DNA of 6,956 bases from Promethearchaeota archaeon (GCA_019894655.1 JAGXNZ010000190.1:1-6956), one strand, 5' to 3'. Counted from the stretch's first letter, positions 1-6,530 are shown. Made by a program: numbers and translations. The notes: a model not told the origin generated them from the letters alone.

Positions 1-29
1 CCCTATATCATATGATTTATTAACACAAA

Positions 30-37
30 TTTTTTTT
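30..37 (+). terminator. Candidate T-tract terminator of a gene left of the window
   Basis: A run of eight T residues on the plus strand. Archaeal intrinsic termination often needs only a U-rich tract, so this could end a plus-strand transcript entering from the left. No upstream gene is visible and the base composition is AT-rich, so chance is a real alternative. Confidence 0.2.
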
Positions 38-60
38 ATTGATTGTAAAAATTATTACAG

Positions 61-112
61 CTTTACTTTAGATTAATCTAAAAAGCTGATTAATCCTATC
101 CAGAAAGTAAAG
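61..112. repeat. Nested inverted repeats with two GATTAATC palindromes
   Basis: A perfect 9-base inverted repeat, CTTTACTTT at 61-69 and AAAGTAAAG at 104-112, encloses two copies of the self-complementary octamer GATTAATC (71-78 and 88-95). The first copy sits inside a perfect 16-base palindrome, TTTAGATTAATCTAAA, at 67-82. A dimeric regulator could bind such sites, or the DNA could extrude as a cruciform. The position about 160 bases upstream of the TATA element is rather distant for a simple archaeal repressor, so the role is unknown. Confidence 0.5.
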
Positions 113-122
113 ATTTAAATAA

Positions 123-153
123 TAATCTAACAGATTAAAATTAATATTAATCT
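123..153. repeat. Further AGATTA/TAATCT inverted repeats
   Basis: TAATCT (123-128) and AGATTA (132-137) form a 6-base inverted repeat with a 3-base spacer. AGATTAA (132-138) also pairs with TTAATCT (147-153), enclosing the palindrome TTAATATTAA (141-150). These share their core with the palindromes at 67-95, so the same binding motif may recur four or five times in about 90 bases. AT-rich composition makes such matches more likely by chance, which lowers confidence. Confidence 0.4.
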
Positions 154-205
154 ATTAATAACGGGGTTGAAAAAACACACATGAATAATAATCGTAAAAA
201 AAAAT

Positions 206-220
206 TCTGATTTTATCAGA
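206..220. repeat. Short hairpin TCTGAT-TTT-ATCAGA
   Basis: A 6-base perfect inverted repeat with a 3-base loop, followed by a second TCAGAT unit at 221-226. Read on the minus strand, the hairpin is followed after two bases by nine T residues (complement of 196-204), which resembles an intrinsic terminator for a leftward transcript. No leftward gene is seen nearby, so it may be a stray structure or insulate an antisense transcript. Confidence 0.35.
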
Positions 221-270
221 TCAGATTATGAAATAAATTACTTAGAAGTTATTTTTTCAGAAATTATTTA

Positions 271-318
271 ATTAAGTTTAAAAAAAGAATTGAATAATGA
301 AATATATCGGAATTGAAT
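271..318 (+). promoter_or_regulatory. Promoter of the first HhH-BRO1-like gene, duplicated at the second
   Basis: A TATA-like element, TTTAAAA at 277-283 in the context ATTAAGTTTAAAA, lies 61 bases before the ATG. The usual archaeal spacing would put transcription start near 305 and leave a leader of roughly 30 bases. The block from ATTAAG through a second shared element, ATTGAAT (312-318), recurs at 2795-2842 upstream of the paralogue with the same distance to the start codon to within one base. Conservation between the two copies in otherwise diverged non-coding DNA supports function. Confidence 0.6.
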
Positions 319-337
319 GTTTAATTGTGAACTTTAA

Positions 338-2494
338 ATGACATTAGATATACAGTTGGTTAATGGGATTGGAAATAAAACCGCAGAAAGAATGAAACGG
401 AAAGGGATAGACTCCATAGAAAGATTAGCGTCATCGAGCGTTGAGGATTTATTAAAAATTAGCGGCATTGGGAATACTACGGCAAGAAGATATATTAGTA
501 CTGCCCAAAACTATCTTGAAGACATTAAAGAAGAAGAAAGAGGAGCAAATATTATTAAAGAAGAGGTAAGACCGTCATCAACTAGCTCAGAAGAGATTAT
601 ATATGTTCCTAAAACCTCTTTTTTAGAAGAGATTTCTCTTCTAAAAGAAGAATTAGTTAATCAAAATTCATCATCATCTAATACAAAAGAGATATTAGAT
701 GTTTCAAGACTCTCTAAGAAGAGTCCTGATATTGTTCAAGAATATTCTAATAATATAAAAGTAGGGGAAAGAGAGAAAAAAACCACTAAAAAAGAGAAAA
801 ATCAAATCCCTCTTAGTTTAGAAGAGTTTTTGGGTGATTCAGAGTCGTCTATTTCGGAAGAAATATTAGACAATCCGAAACTAGCTAATGAGAAAAATAT
901 ACCTGGAGTATCAATTAAGCCTTTTATAACATTAAAAAAAGAAAAAATTGCCCCCACAGAAGCAGAAATGGTAAAGTCAACAAAAAAATCAAAAAAAAAG
1001 AAAGATTTTGTTAAAAAAAAAAAGAACTTAGCACCCATGATAAAAATAGGATCTAATCAAATAAAATCTAAAATTCAACCTCAAACAGCCAAAAATCAAC
1101 AATTAATGCAAAAAAAACAGCAATTAAGGCAACAAGATCAAAAATTAACATATAAAAATAGTACAAAAATTAAAGAAGAAAAACCTAGAAAGGACAAACC
1201 GTTACTTAGAACATTTTTCTCTCCAGAAACAATGCAAAAGATTCGTTTTTTCCATTTTAAAATTAAACATTTAGAAGTGGCAATGCGAAAAAATGAAGAT
1301 TTTATATTCCACGATCTTGATTCTATTGTAGATTATGTAGAAATCTTGAATATAAATTACAAAACTCAGAGCCAAATAAAAATCTTCAAAGAATTAGAGA
1401 TTACTCCGTCTTTTTTTGATCCCCTTGAAAAGAAAGAGATAGATATATGGGATTTAACGTTTGAATGTGCACGGGTATTATGGGTAGCGGCACAAGCATG
1501 TTCTTATCTTTCTAAGAAATTCGAATCTGAAGGTGTTTTGAAAAATGCGATAGTAGCGATGGTAGAATGTAGTAAAATGTATAAGGCTGCAGCATATTTT
1601 AGTGCGGCATGTACTCGCCAAGAAAACAGGGGAACTACTTTGTCCGCTGGAAATCTTGAACTAAATTCTGAGGAATCTCGGGTTCTCGCTCAAAGTCTCG
1701 CTACTATGCGCGAAGAACGAAGACAAAACCTATCCGTAGCATCAAATCTATCTGCAGGATTGAGTGTATTAACAAAAAGATTATACTTTTTAAAAACATA
1801 TGATAAAGTAAAGGAAAATCAGTTAAAAGCTCAATATAATTACGATATAGGCAAAGCTTGTCATTTGAAAGCTAAAATATTATTAAAAATGTCAGATGAT
1901 GGTGAAAATAATAAACGCATTGAAGAACTACAGAAAAAAGCTAATTATTATTTTTACAACGCAGAAGAAACATGGGAATACATGTTAGAGAATTTAAAAG
2001 AACTTTCAACTAATGAAAGGGAAAACATACAAGCTAATTTGTCAATCGTTAATGAACACATCATAGAAAATGACGTTGAAATTATAAAAGAGAATGAAGC
2101 CATGAAATTTCAAGATCCGGAGCCGTTAATCATAGTCCCAGAAAATTTAGCACCATTTTTACCAAGGACTACTAATTATCTAACTCAATACAAACCAATA
2201 GATCTCAATTTTCACGCTTATAGACGTTATAAAGATTTACTCTCAGAAATTTCGGTTGATTATAACAAAATGGAGGAATTACAAAATAAGAAAGCAGGAA
2301 TCGGTCGAACATTGAAACAATTGAGAGTTTTGTATGATAATAATGATATTGATATCAGTGAGTTTACTCATCTTTTTGAAAAATATTCAACCAAAATCGT
2401 AACAATTGAGAATGTTATTGAAAAATTACAAAATCCTGAGAAAAAAAGCATAATTAATAAAGAACAAATAAAAGAAACTAAATCTAAAACATAA
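338..2494 (+). CDS. HhH and BRO1-like domain protein, first paralogue
   Basis: A 718-residue protein in three parts. Residues 5-60 form a helix-hairpin-helix module with two GIG hairpins (VNGIGNKTAERM and ISGIGNTTARRYI) around GIDSIERLASSS, like those of RadA-type and other non-specific DNA-binding proteins. Residues 62-290 are polar, lysine- and glutamine-rich and probably disordered, with basic patches near 214-230. Residues 295-625 are helical and resemble the ESCRT-associated BRO1 domain of ALIX: FECARVLWVAAQA (375-387) against FEKSCVLFNCAAL-type sequence, VLAQSLATMREE (449-460) against the LAQAQE motif, and IIENDVEII (575-583) before a proline-rich exit. A further helical tail (626-696, AYRRYKDL onward) matches the region after BRO1. 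No signal peptide or membrane segment is seen. The ATG lacks a clear ribosome binding site, but the start is supported by the paralogue. BRO1 assignment is by eye; another helical-bundle family is possible. The product is probably cytosolic and its function is unproven. Confidence 0.7.
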   Translation: MTLDIQLVNGIGNKTAERMKRKGIDSIERLASSSVEDLLKISGIGNTTARRYISTAQNYLEDIKEEERGANIIKEEVRPSSTSSEEIIYVPKTSFLEEISLLKEELVNQNSSSSNTKEILDVSRLSKKSPDIVQEYSNNIKVGEREKKTTKKEKNQIPLSLEEFLGDSESSISEEILDNPKLANEKNIPGVSIKPFITLKKEKIAPTEAEMVKSTKKSKKKKDFVKKKKNLAPMIKIGSNQIKSKIQPQTAKNQQLMQKKQQLRQQDQKLTYKNSTKIKEEKPRKDKPLLRTFFSPETMQKIRFFHFKIKHLEVAMRKNEDFIFHDLDSIVDYVEILNINYKTQSQIKIFKELEITPSFFDPLEKKEIDIWDLTFECARVLWVAAQACSYLSKKFESEGVLKNAIVAMVECSKMYKAAAYFSAACTRQENRGTTLSAGNLELNSEESRVLAQSLATMREERRQNLSVASNLSAGLSVLTKRLYFLKTYDKVKENQLKAQYNYDIGKACHLKAKILLKMSDDGENNKRIEELQKKANYYFYNAEETWEYMLENLKELSTNERENIQANLSIVNEHIIENDVEIIKENEAMKFQDPEPLIIVPENLAPFLPRTTNYLTQYKPIDLNFHAYRRYKDLLSEISVDYNKMEELQNKKAGIGRTLKQLRVLYDNNDIDISEFTHLFEKYSTKIVTIENVIEKLQNPEKKSIINKEQIKETKSKT

Positions 2495-2794
2495 ATCATA
2501 TAATAATAGTATAAAAAATTGAAGTTTCTTGTTATCTTTAAGTGAATTTAAAATTTCAGCTTTTTTCTTTGAAATTTGAAATCTAATAATTATAAAGATA
2601 CTATTCATATTTTTTGGTTTATAAATACTCAAATTCTAACTTTTTGGTCCAGGAGGAAATGAAATTATAATATTTATATAATTGAAAACTGACAATTTCG
2701 GGATAACTTGAGTTATACCCAGATTGTTTATAGCTAGCTTACTTTTTGTTATCACAAAACATATTTTCTTTATTCTAAATTTGTCGGAAAGATG
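2495..2794. other. Non-coding spacer between the two paralogues
   Basis: About 300 bases between the first stop and the second promoter, with no convincing gene on either strand. The minus-strand frames here are low-complexity and rich in Ile, Phe and Lys, as expected of AT-rich non-coding DNA. The stretch contains a candidate terminator hairpin near its left end and an isolated GGAGG at 2652-2656 in front of a three-codon frame. No remnant of a third paralogue or mobile element is recognisable. Confidence 0.5.
2551..2577 (+). terminator. Candidate terminator after the first paralogue
   Basis: A perfect 8-base inverted repeat, AAATTTCA (2551-2558) and TGAAATTT (2570-2577), encloses an 11-base loop that contains six consecutive T residues and further T's (2561-2570). 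It lies 56 bases after the stop codon. A U-rich tract at this place could end transcription in an archaeon. The stem is AT-rich and weak, so the T-tract matters more than the hairpin. Confidence 0.4.
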
Positions 2795-2842
2795 ATTAAG
2801 TTTAAAACAAACTATTGAATAAGTATAATATAGGTATTGAAT
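2795..2842 (+). promoter_or_regulatory. Promoter of the second paralogue and the membrane wHTH gene
   Basis: ATTAAGTTTAAAA is repeated here (2795-2807) exactly as before the first paralogue, followed by ATTGAATAA, an AATATA segment and a second ATTGAAT (2836-2842). TTTAAAA at 2801-2807 is the likely TATA element, 60 bases before the ATG at 2861. Start of transcription is expected near 2829. A second AT-rich element (GTATAATATA, 2823-2832) could instead serve as TATA box and give a nearly leaderless mRNA. Confidence 0.6.
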
Positions 2843-2860
2843 TCGTTTTAGTTGATTAAT

Positions 2861-4858
2861 ATGCACTCAATTATGCAAATAGCAAATGGTATTGGTATAT
2901 TAAATGCAGAAAAGATGAAACAGAGAGGGATAGATTCCATAGAAAAACTCGCATCTTCTTCTGTAGAAGATTTGATTAAAATAGATGGTATTGGAGCTTA
3001 TAGCGCGAAAAGTTACGTTGAACTCGCTAAGAAGCATCTAAAGAGTATGAGGACAAGAGAAAGAATCAAAAATATTATTAAAAAAAATAAATCTCCAGCA
3101 GTATCAATTACTGGAACGAAAGCTTGTGATCTAATGCTATTTGGAACGAACCGGCACAAAGTTTCTTTAGATTCCATAAAGAAACTCGCTTCTTCCAATG
3201 AAGAAGATATTTCTAGACTAAAGGGTATTGAAATATCGAATGCAAAAAGGTACATCGATATAGCAAAGAATTATCTTTCGAGTATGAGGCCTAAAGAAGA
3301 AGGTGAAGATCTTGTAGAAATAGAACCCCGAGAACAGATGAAAGAAATTAAAATTTCAAACGACTCAAAACTAAAAAAAGTTTCTATTTCACCAAAATTA
3401 AAAATTAAGGATTATCCTCAAAAACTAGCTGTTAAAACGCAAACTCTAAAAAGGGGAGGAACCTATCAAAAAATGCAGGATATTGATGTTAAGTCGACTA
3501 AGAGAGCCAGTTATGGAATTGACATAAAAACAGGTCGGAAAAAAAACCCAAAAAGCAGTCCATCAATTCTGAAAACCTTTTTTCCTTTTACAACAATGCA
3601 AAAAATTCGCTTTCTACACTATAAAATTAAGAATTTAGAAGAATCACTATGGAAAAATAAAGAGTTCTCCTTTACTGAGCTGAATTACGTTTTAAATTAT
3701 ATAAAAATCCTAAATGTGAATTATAAAACTCAAAGCCAAATTAAGATACTTAAAGAATTAGACATTTCTAATACTTTCTATGATCCTATAGATAAAAAAG
3801 AAATAAAAATATGGGATTTAATATTCGAGTGTTCGCGTGCGTTATGGGTTTCAGCGCAAGCGCATTCAATTCTATCTAAAAAATACGAAGCAGAAAATTT
3901 AATGGAAAACGCAATAGTGGCTATGGTAGAATGTAGTAAAATGTATAAAACTGCTGCATATTTCAGTGCTGCATGTACTAGACAGGAAGATAGGGGATTT
4001 ACTTTATCTGTTGAGAATCTTGAATTAAGCTCTGAAGAATCTCGAGTATTCGCTCAAGCTCTTGCTACTACAAGTGAAGAAAATAAAAGAAATTATTCAA
4101 TGGCATCGAAATTATCAGCAGGATTGAGTGCATTGACCAAACGATTAGCGTTTGTTAAAAGAAACGATAAAATCAAGGAAAATCAGTATAAAGCTCAATA
4201 CCAGTATGACATAGGCAGAGCTTGCCATTTGAAAGCCAAATCCTTATTTATATTGTCACCTGAGGAAATAGATGAAGAAAGAATAGAAAAAATACAGAAG
4301 AAAGCAAATTATTATTACTACAAAGCAGAAGATTTATGGGAAAACATGCTACAAGAAACAACACTAAACCCTGTTGAGAAAGATTGCATAAAAAACAATT
4401 TGTCGATAGTAAATGATTATATTATAGAAAACGACGCGGAGCTTATAGGTGATAGCGAAGCATTGGAGATTCAAGATCCGGAACCGCTTATAATCGTTCC
4501 TGAAAATCTTGCCCCATTTATTCCAAGAACAACTAGTTACTTAAACATATACAAACAAACAGATCTTAATTTCGACGCTTATTTACGTTATAAGAATTTA
4601 ATGGCTGATGTTTTAGTAAACTTTAACAAAATAGAAGAATTAAATAACAACAAAGCAGGCGTCGGTCGAACTATAAAACAATTAAAGATTCTCTATGAGA
4701 ATAACGAAATCGATATTAACAGTTTTACCGAGCTCTTCGAAAAGTATTCAATAAAACTTGAAATCATTGAAAATGCGATACGAAACATTAGGACCCCTGA
4801 GAATAAAAAAGTACAGAATAAACTAAAATCACCGTTAATTGAAAGTACCGCAAGGTGA
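2861..4858 (+). CDS. HhH (duplicated) and BRO1-like domain protein, second paralogue
   Basis: A 665-residue paralogue of the upstream gene with the same order: HhH module (5-62), charged linker, helical BRO1-like region (about 240-570) and helical tail. The ATG at 2861 is preferred over the in-frame TTG at 2852 because it puts NGIG at the same residue as in the first paralogue and keeps the promoter distance. A second, degenerate HhH copy lies at 85-143, with SLDSIKKLASS retained but the last GIG changed to GIE. The linker is much shorter and unrelated in sequence. The two proteins are closest in the helical half: NAIVAMVECSKMYK, AAYFSAACTRQE and QDPEPLIIVPENLAPF are nearly invariant. FECSRALWVSAQA (322-334) and FAQALATTSEE (397-407) carry the BRO1-like motifs. 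It overlaps the next gene by 4 bases, so the two are probably co-translated. Function is unproven; ESCRT-III binding is the family-based expectation. Confidence 0.7.
   Translation: MHSIMQIANGIGILNAEKMKQRGIDSIEKLASSSVEDLIKIDGIGAYSAKSYVELAKKHLKSMRTRERIKNIIKKNKSPAVSITGTKACDLMLFGTNRHKVSLDSIKKLASSNEEDISRLKGIEISNAKRYIDIAKNYLSSMRPKEEGEDLVEIEPREQMKEIKISNDSKLKKVSISPKLKIKDYPQKLAVKTQTLKRGGTYQKMQDIDVKSTKRASYGIDIKTGRKKNPKSSPSILKTFFPFTTMQKIRFLHYKIKNLEESLWKNKEFSFTELNYVLNYIKILNVNYKTQSQIKILKELDISNTFYDPIDKKEIKIWDLIFECSRALWVSAQAHSILSKKYEAENLMENAIVAMVECSKMYKTAAYFSAACTRQEDRGFTLSVENLELSSEESRVFAQALATTSEENKRNYSMASKLSAGLSALTKRLAFVKRNDKIKENQYKAQYQYDIGRACHLKAKSLFILSPEEIDEERIEKIQKKANYYYYKAEDLWENMLQETTLNPVEKDCIKNNLSIVNDYIIENDAELIGDSEALEIQDPEPLIIVPENLAPFIPRTTSYLNIYKQTDLNFDAYLRYKNLMADVLVNFNKIEELNNNKAGVGRTIKQLKILYENNEIDINSFTELFEKYSIKLEIIENAIRNIRTPENKKVQNKLKSPLIESTAR
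2882..3300 (+). repeat. Internal duplication of the HhH module
   Basis: Two coding copies of one module lie in tandem, about 2882-3058 and 3113-3300. Shared protein landmarks are SI-K-LASS, a G-I hairpin, an AK-Y helix and an ending S-MR followed by charged residues. The nucleotide match is clearest at the ends, GAGTATGAGG at 3045-3054 and 3282-3291. The second copy has an altered first hairpin (GTKACDLMLFGTNRHK) and GIE in place of GIG, so it may have lost DNA contact. The first paralogue has only one copy. Confidence 0.6.
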
Positions 4859-5361
4859 CTCCTATATCGAAAAATATTAAGTACCTTAAGAAAAGCATAT
4901 TTTACATCGCGTTAGGAATTATACTAATTATCTATATTTATAATCAATTAAATGGAATATACCTGGCAAGTTTAGTTTTCATAGTATACTTAGTATCTTT
5001 TTTAATTTCACTTAATTCTAAGAAAAGACTTCTAAAAATAATTCGAGAATATCCAATTATAAGCGACAAAGAAATTGCTAAAAAATTGGAGCGTCCTTTA
5101 GACGATGTTAGGGATATTCTATTCTCGTTATCTAAAAACCAGAAAAATAAAAAATGGTTAATAGTGTTTCTGAATAAACGGTATATATTTCTCAACGATA
5201 GCGTAGTTGAGAATTTTAAACAACTATATTATATGGGTTACAATGAAAAAAAAATTTTAGAACATATACAGCGAAACACAAGAATCAAATCCAGAGCTGA
5301 AATAAAAGCTATTGAACTCACACTTGTTAATCAAGATAGACTAAATATTAATAAGAAGTAG
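4855..5361 (+). CDS. Small membrane protein with winged-helix-like cytoplasmic domain
   Basis: A 168-residue protein of no family I can name. A short basic N-terminus precedes two hydrophobic segments (about 14-29 and 34-53) that should form a helical hairpin in the membrane, with the basic SKKR (55-58) marking the cytoplasmic side. Residues 56-113 read as a winged helix: helix KRLLKIIREYP, helix SDKEIAKKL, helix DDVRDILFSLSK, then a beta wing KKWLIVFLNKRYIFL. A second helical stretch (116-158) follows, containing YNEKKILEHI. The start is GTG, whose last bases form the stop of the preceding gene (GTGA overlap), which indicates translational coupling and a shared mRNA with the second HhH-BRO1-like protein. 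No other in-frame start fits before the membrane segments. It might be a membrane-bound regulator or a membrane anchor for its partner; winged helices also build ESCRT-II subunits, but nothing here shows that relation. Confidence 0.65.
   Translation: MTPISKNIKYLKKSIFYIALGIILIIYIYNQLNGIYLASLVFIVYLVSFLISLNSKKRLLKIIREYPIISDKEIAKKLERPLDDVRDILFSLSKNQKNKKWLIVFLNKRYIFLNDSVVENFKQLYYMGYNEKKILEHIQRNTRIKSRAEIKAIELTLVNQDRLNINKK
5246..5254 (-). terminator. Candidate T-tract terminator for dnaJ inside the convergent gene
   Basis: Nine A residues on the plus strand give nine U residues in the leftward dnaJ transcript, about 115 bases past its stop codon. Because only 6 bases separate the two convergent genes, termination of dnaJ must occur within the opposing coding region. 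The tract encodes Lys codons of the other gene, so it may be coincidental. Confidence 0.25.
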
Positions 5362-5367
5362 TTGCGA

Positions 5368-6498
5368 TTAATATAAATCTTTGAATTCCTCTAATAATTT
5401 TCTTTGTTCTTCAGTAACTTTTTTCGGAATCTCAACGGTAACTACTACGTATTGGTCCCCTTTACCTTTTCCTCCGAGATATGAGGCGCCTCTATTTTTA
5501 ATTCTAAATTCCGTGCCATGCTGAGTTCCTGGGGGAATCTTCATTTCTCTCTCAGTTTTTTTTTCATTCTTATAATCTAAAGTAGGAACGGATATTATTC
5601 CGCCTAAAATCGCTGTAACGATATCAATGTTAATAGGAGTGAATAAATCGTTTCCACGACGAATAAATTGATCATTCTCTTCAATTCTTATGCCTAAATA
5701 AAGATCACCAGGAATAGCTCTACTTGATGGGATGTGACCTGCTCCTTGAACTTTTAGATGAACGCCATTTTCTACACCGGGGGGAGTATTTATATGGATT
5801 GTTTTTGTCTCAGCTACGACTTTTCTTCCATTACACACTGAGCATTTTTTTTTAATAATTTTACCAGTTCCATTACAAGTATAGCATTCAGCTTCTCGGA
5901 TTATTGTTCCAAAGCCAGATTGGGTCATTTTTCTCACTCTACCTGCCCCCTCACATTGCGGACATGTTTTTACGCTTGAGGGATCTTCTGCACCAGTACC
6001 TTCACATTCATCACATGGTGTATATCTCTGAATTACCACATCTTTTTTGGCACCAAACATAGCCTCTTCAAATGTTATTTCTACACGATCCTCAATATCT
6101 TGGCCAACTTCTTGGCGGGGAGCTGAGCGTGATCTACCTCGGGAACCAAAAATACTTCCAAATCCAAAATCGTCACCTCCAAAGATGGATCCACCTCCAA
6201 AGATTGATTTGAGTAATTCGTCAATACCTGGAATTCCACCCCTGGCAAAGTTACTCATATCGACATTTACACCACTAAATCCGAATCGATCGTAATTATT
6301 TTTTTTATTAGGATCGCTAAGAACTTCGTACGCCTCTTGAAGTTCAATGAACTTTTCCTTTGCTTTAGGATCAGTTTTATTCAGATCCGGATGGAGTTTT
6401 CTTGCTAAACGTCTATAAGCAAGCTTAACGTCGTTTTCATTCGCAGTTTTTTCTACACCTAATACTTCGTAGTAATCCCTTTTATTATTTGTACTCAT
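5368..6498 (-). CDS. dnaJ: Chaperone protein DnaJ (type I Hsp40)
   Basis: A full-length 376-residue type I J-protein that stimulates the DnaK ATPase and delivers unfolded clients to it in the cytosol. The J domain (about 8-73) carries the HPD triad at 36-38. A Gly/Phe region follows (86-118, with repeated SIFGG/SIFGS). Four zinc-binding motifs are CDECEGTG (162), CPQCEGAG (179), CYTCNGTG (205) and CSVCNGRK (219); the last lacks the final glycine, as in eukaryotic cytosolic homologues, though all eight cysteines are kept. The C-terminal client-binding domains contain [19 protein letters not shown] and [17 protein letters not shown] and look bacterial. The start ATG directly precedes the J domain with a short leader from a TATA-like element. 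dnaK lies upstream on the same strand, 193 bases away, so dnaJ can be transcribed both on its own and perhaps by read-through. Confidence 0.97.
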   Translation of the reverse strand: MSTNNKRDYYEVLGVEKTANENDVKLAYRRLARKLHPDLNKTDPKAKEKFIELQEAYEVLSDPNKKNNYDRFGFSGVNVDMSNFARGGIPGIDELLKSIFGGGSIFGGDDFGFGSIFGSRGRSRSAPRQEVGQDIEDRVEITFEEAMFGAKKDVVIQRYTPCDECEGTGAEDPSSVKTCPQCEGAGRVRKMTQSGFGTIIREAECYTCNGTGKIIKKKCSVCNGRKVVAETKTIHINTPPGVENGVHLKVQGAGHIPSSRAIPGDLYLGIRIEENDQFIRRGNDLFTPINIDIVTAILGGIISVPTLDYKNEKKTEREMKIPPGTQHGTEFRIKNRGASYLGGKGKGDQYVVVTVEIPKKVTEEQRKLLEEFKDLY

Positions 6499-6530
6499 GA
6501 TCTTTATGTCTCGCTATAATCTCCAATGAG

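Larger units (their letters stand above)
1..337. other. Gene-free AT-rich region upstream of the first HhH-BRO1-like gene
   Basis: No convincing coding frame is present; the only ATG-led frames are a few codons long, such as the 9-codon frame at 181-210. The stretch holds a T-tract at its left end, a dense set of short palindromes between 61 and 153, a hairpin at 206-220, and the promoter of the downstream gene from about 271. I see no tRNA or other structured RNA that I can support. The unusual amount of symmetric sequence suggests regulatory or structural DNA rather than a decayed gene. Confidence 0.6.

Noticed and set aside
61..153. CRISPR array
   Set aside because: The repeated units are short palindromes at irregular spacing with no uniform spacers, and no cas gene is present.
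161..180. Archaeal origin recognition box around the ACGGGGTTGAAAAAAC sequence
   Set aside because: A G-run beside an A-run is suggestive, but it occurs once, does not match a box motif I can verify, and no orc1/cdc6 gene is in the window.
802..1038. 78-codon minus-strand frame rich in Phe
   Set aside because: It is the complement of the Lys-rich linker of the first paralogue; its Phe runs are the antisense of AAA codons.
2646..2668. Perfect GGAGG followed by ATGAAATTATAA on the plus strand
   Set aside because: The frame encodes only three residues, and the real genes nearby do not use Shine-Dalgarno sequences. I also considered a decayed gene in the frame reading FGPGGNEIIIFI, but stops follow at once and nothing downstream supports it.
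2852..2860. TTG at 2852 as the start of the second paralogue
   Set aside because: The ATG at 2861 aligns residue for residue with the start of the first paralogue and keeps the promoter-to-start distance, so the extra three codons are probably untranslated.
2426..2866. Two minus-strand frames (2426-2632 and 2636-2866) across the spacer
   Set aside because: Low-complexity Ile/Phe/Lys/Tyr composition, overlap with the end of one gene or the start of the next, and no recognisable motif or promoter.
6047..6295. 82-codon plus-strand frame rich in Pro and Ser
   Set aside because: It is antisense to the Gly/Phe and early zinc-finger region of dnaJ; the Pro codons mirror Gly codons.
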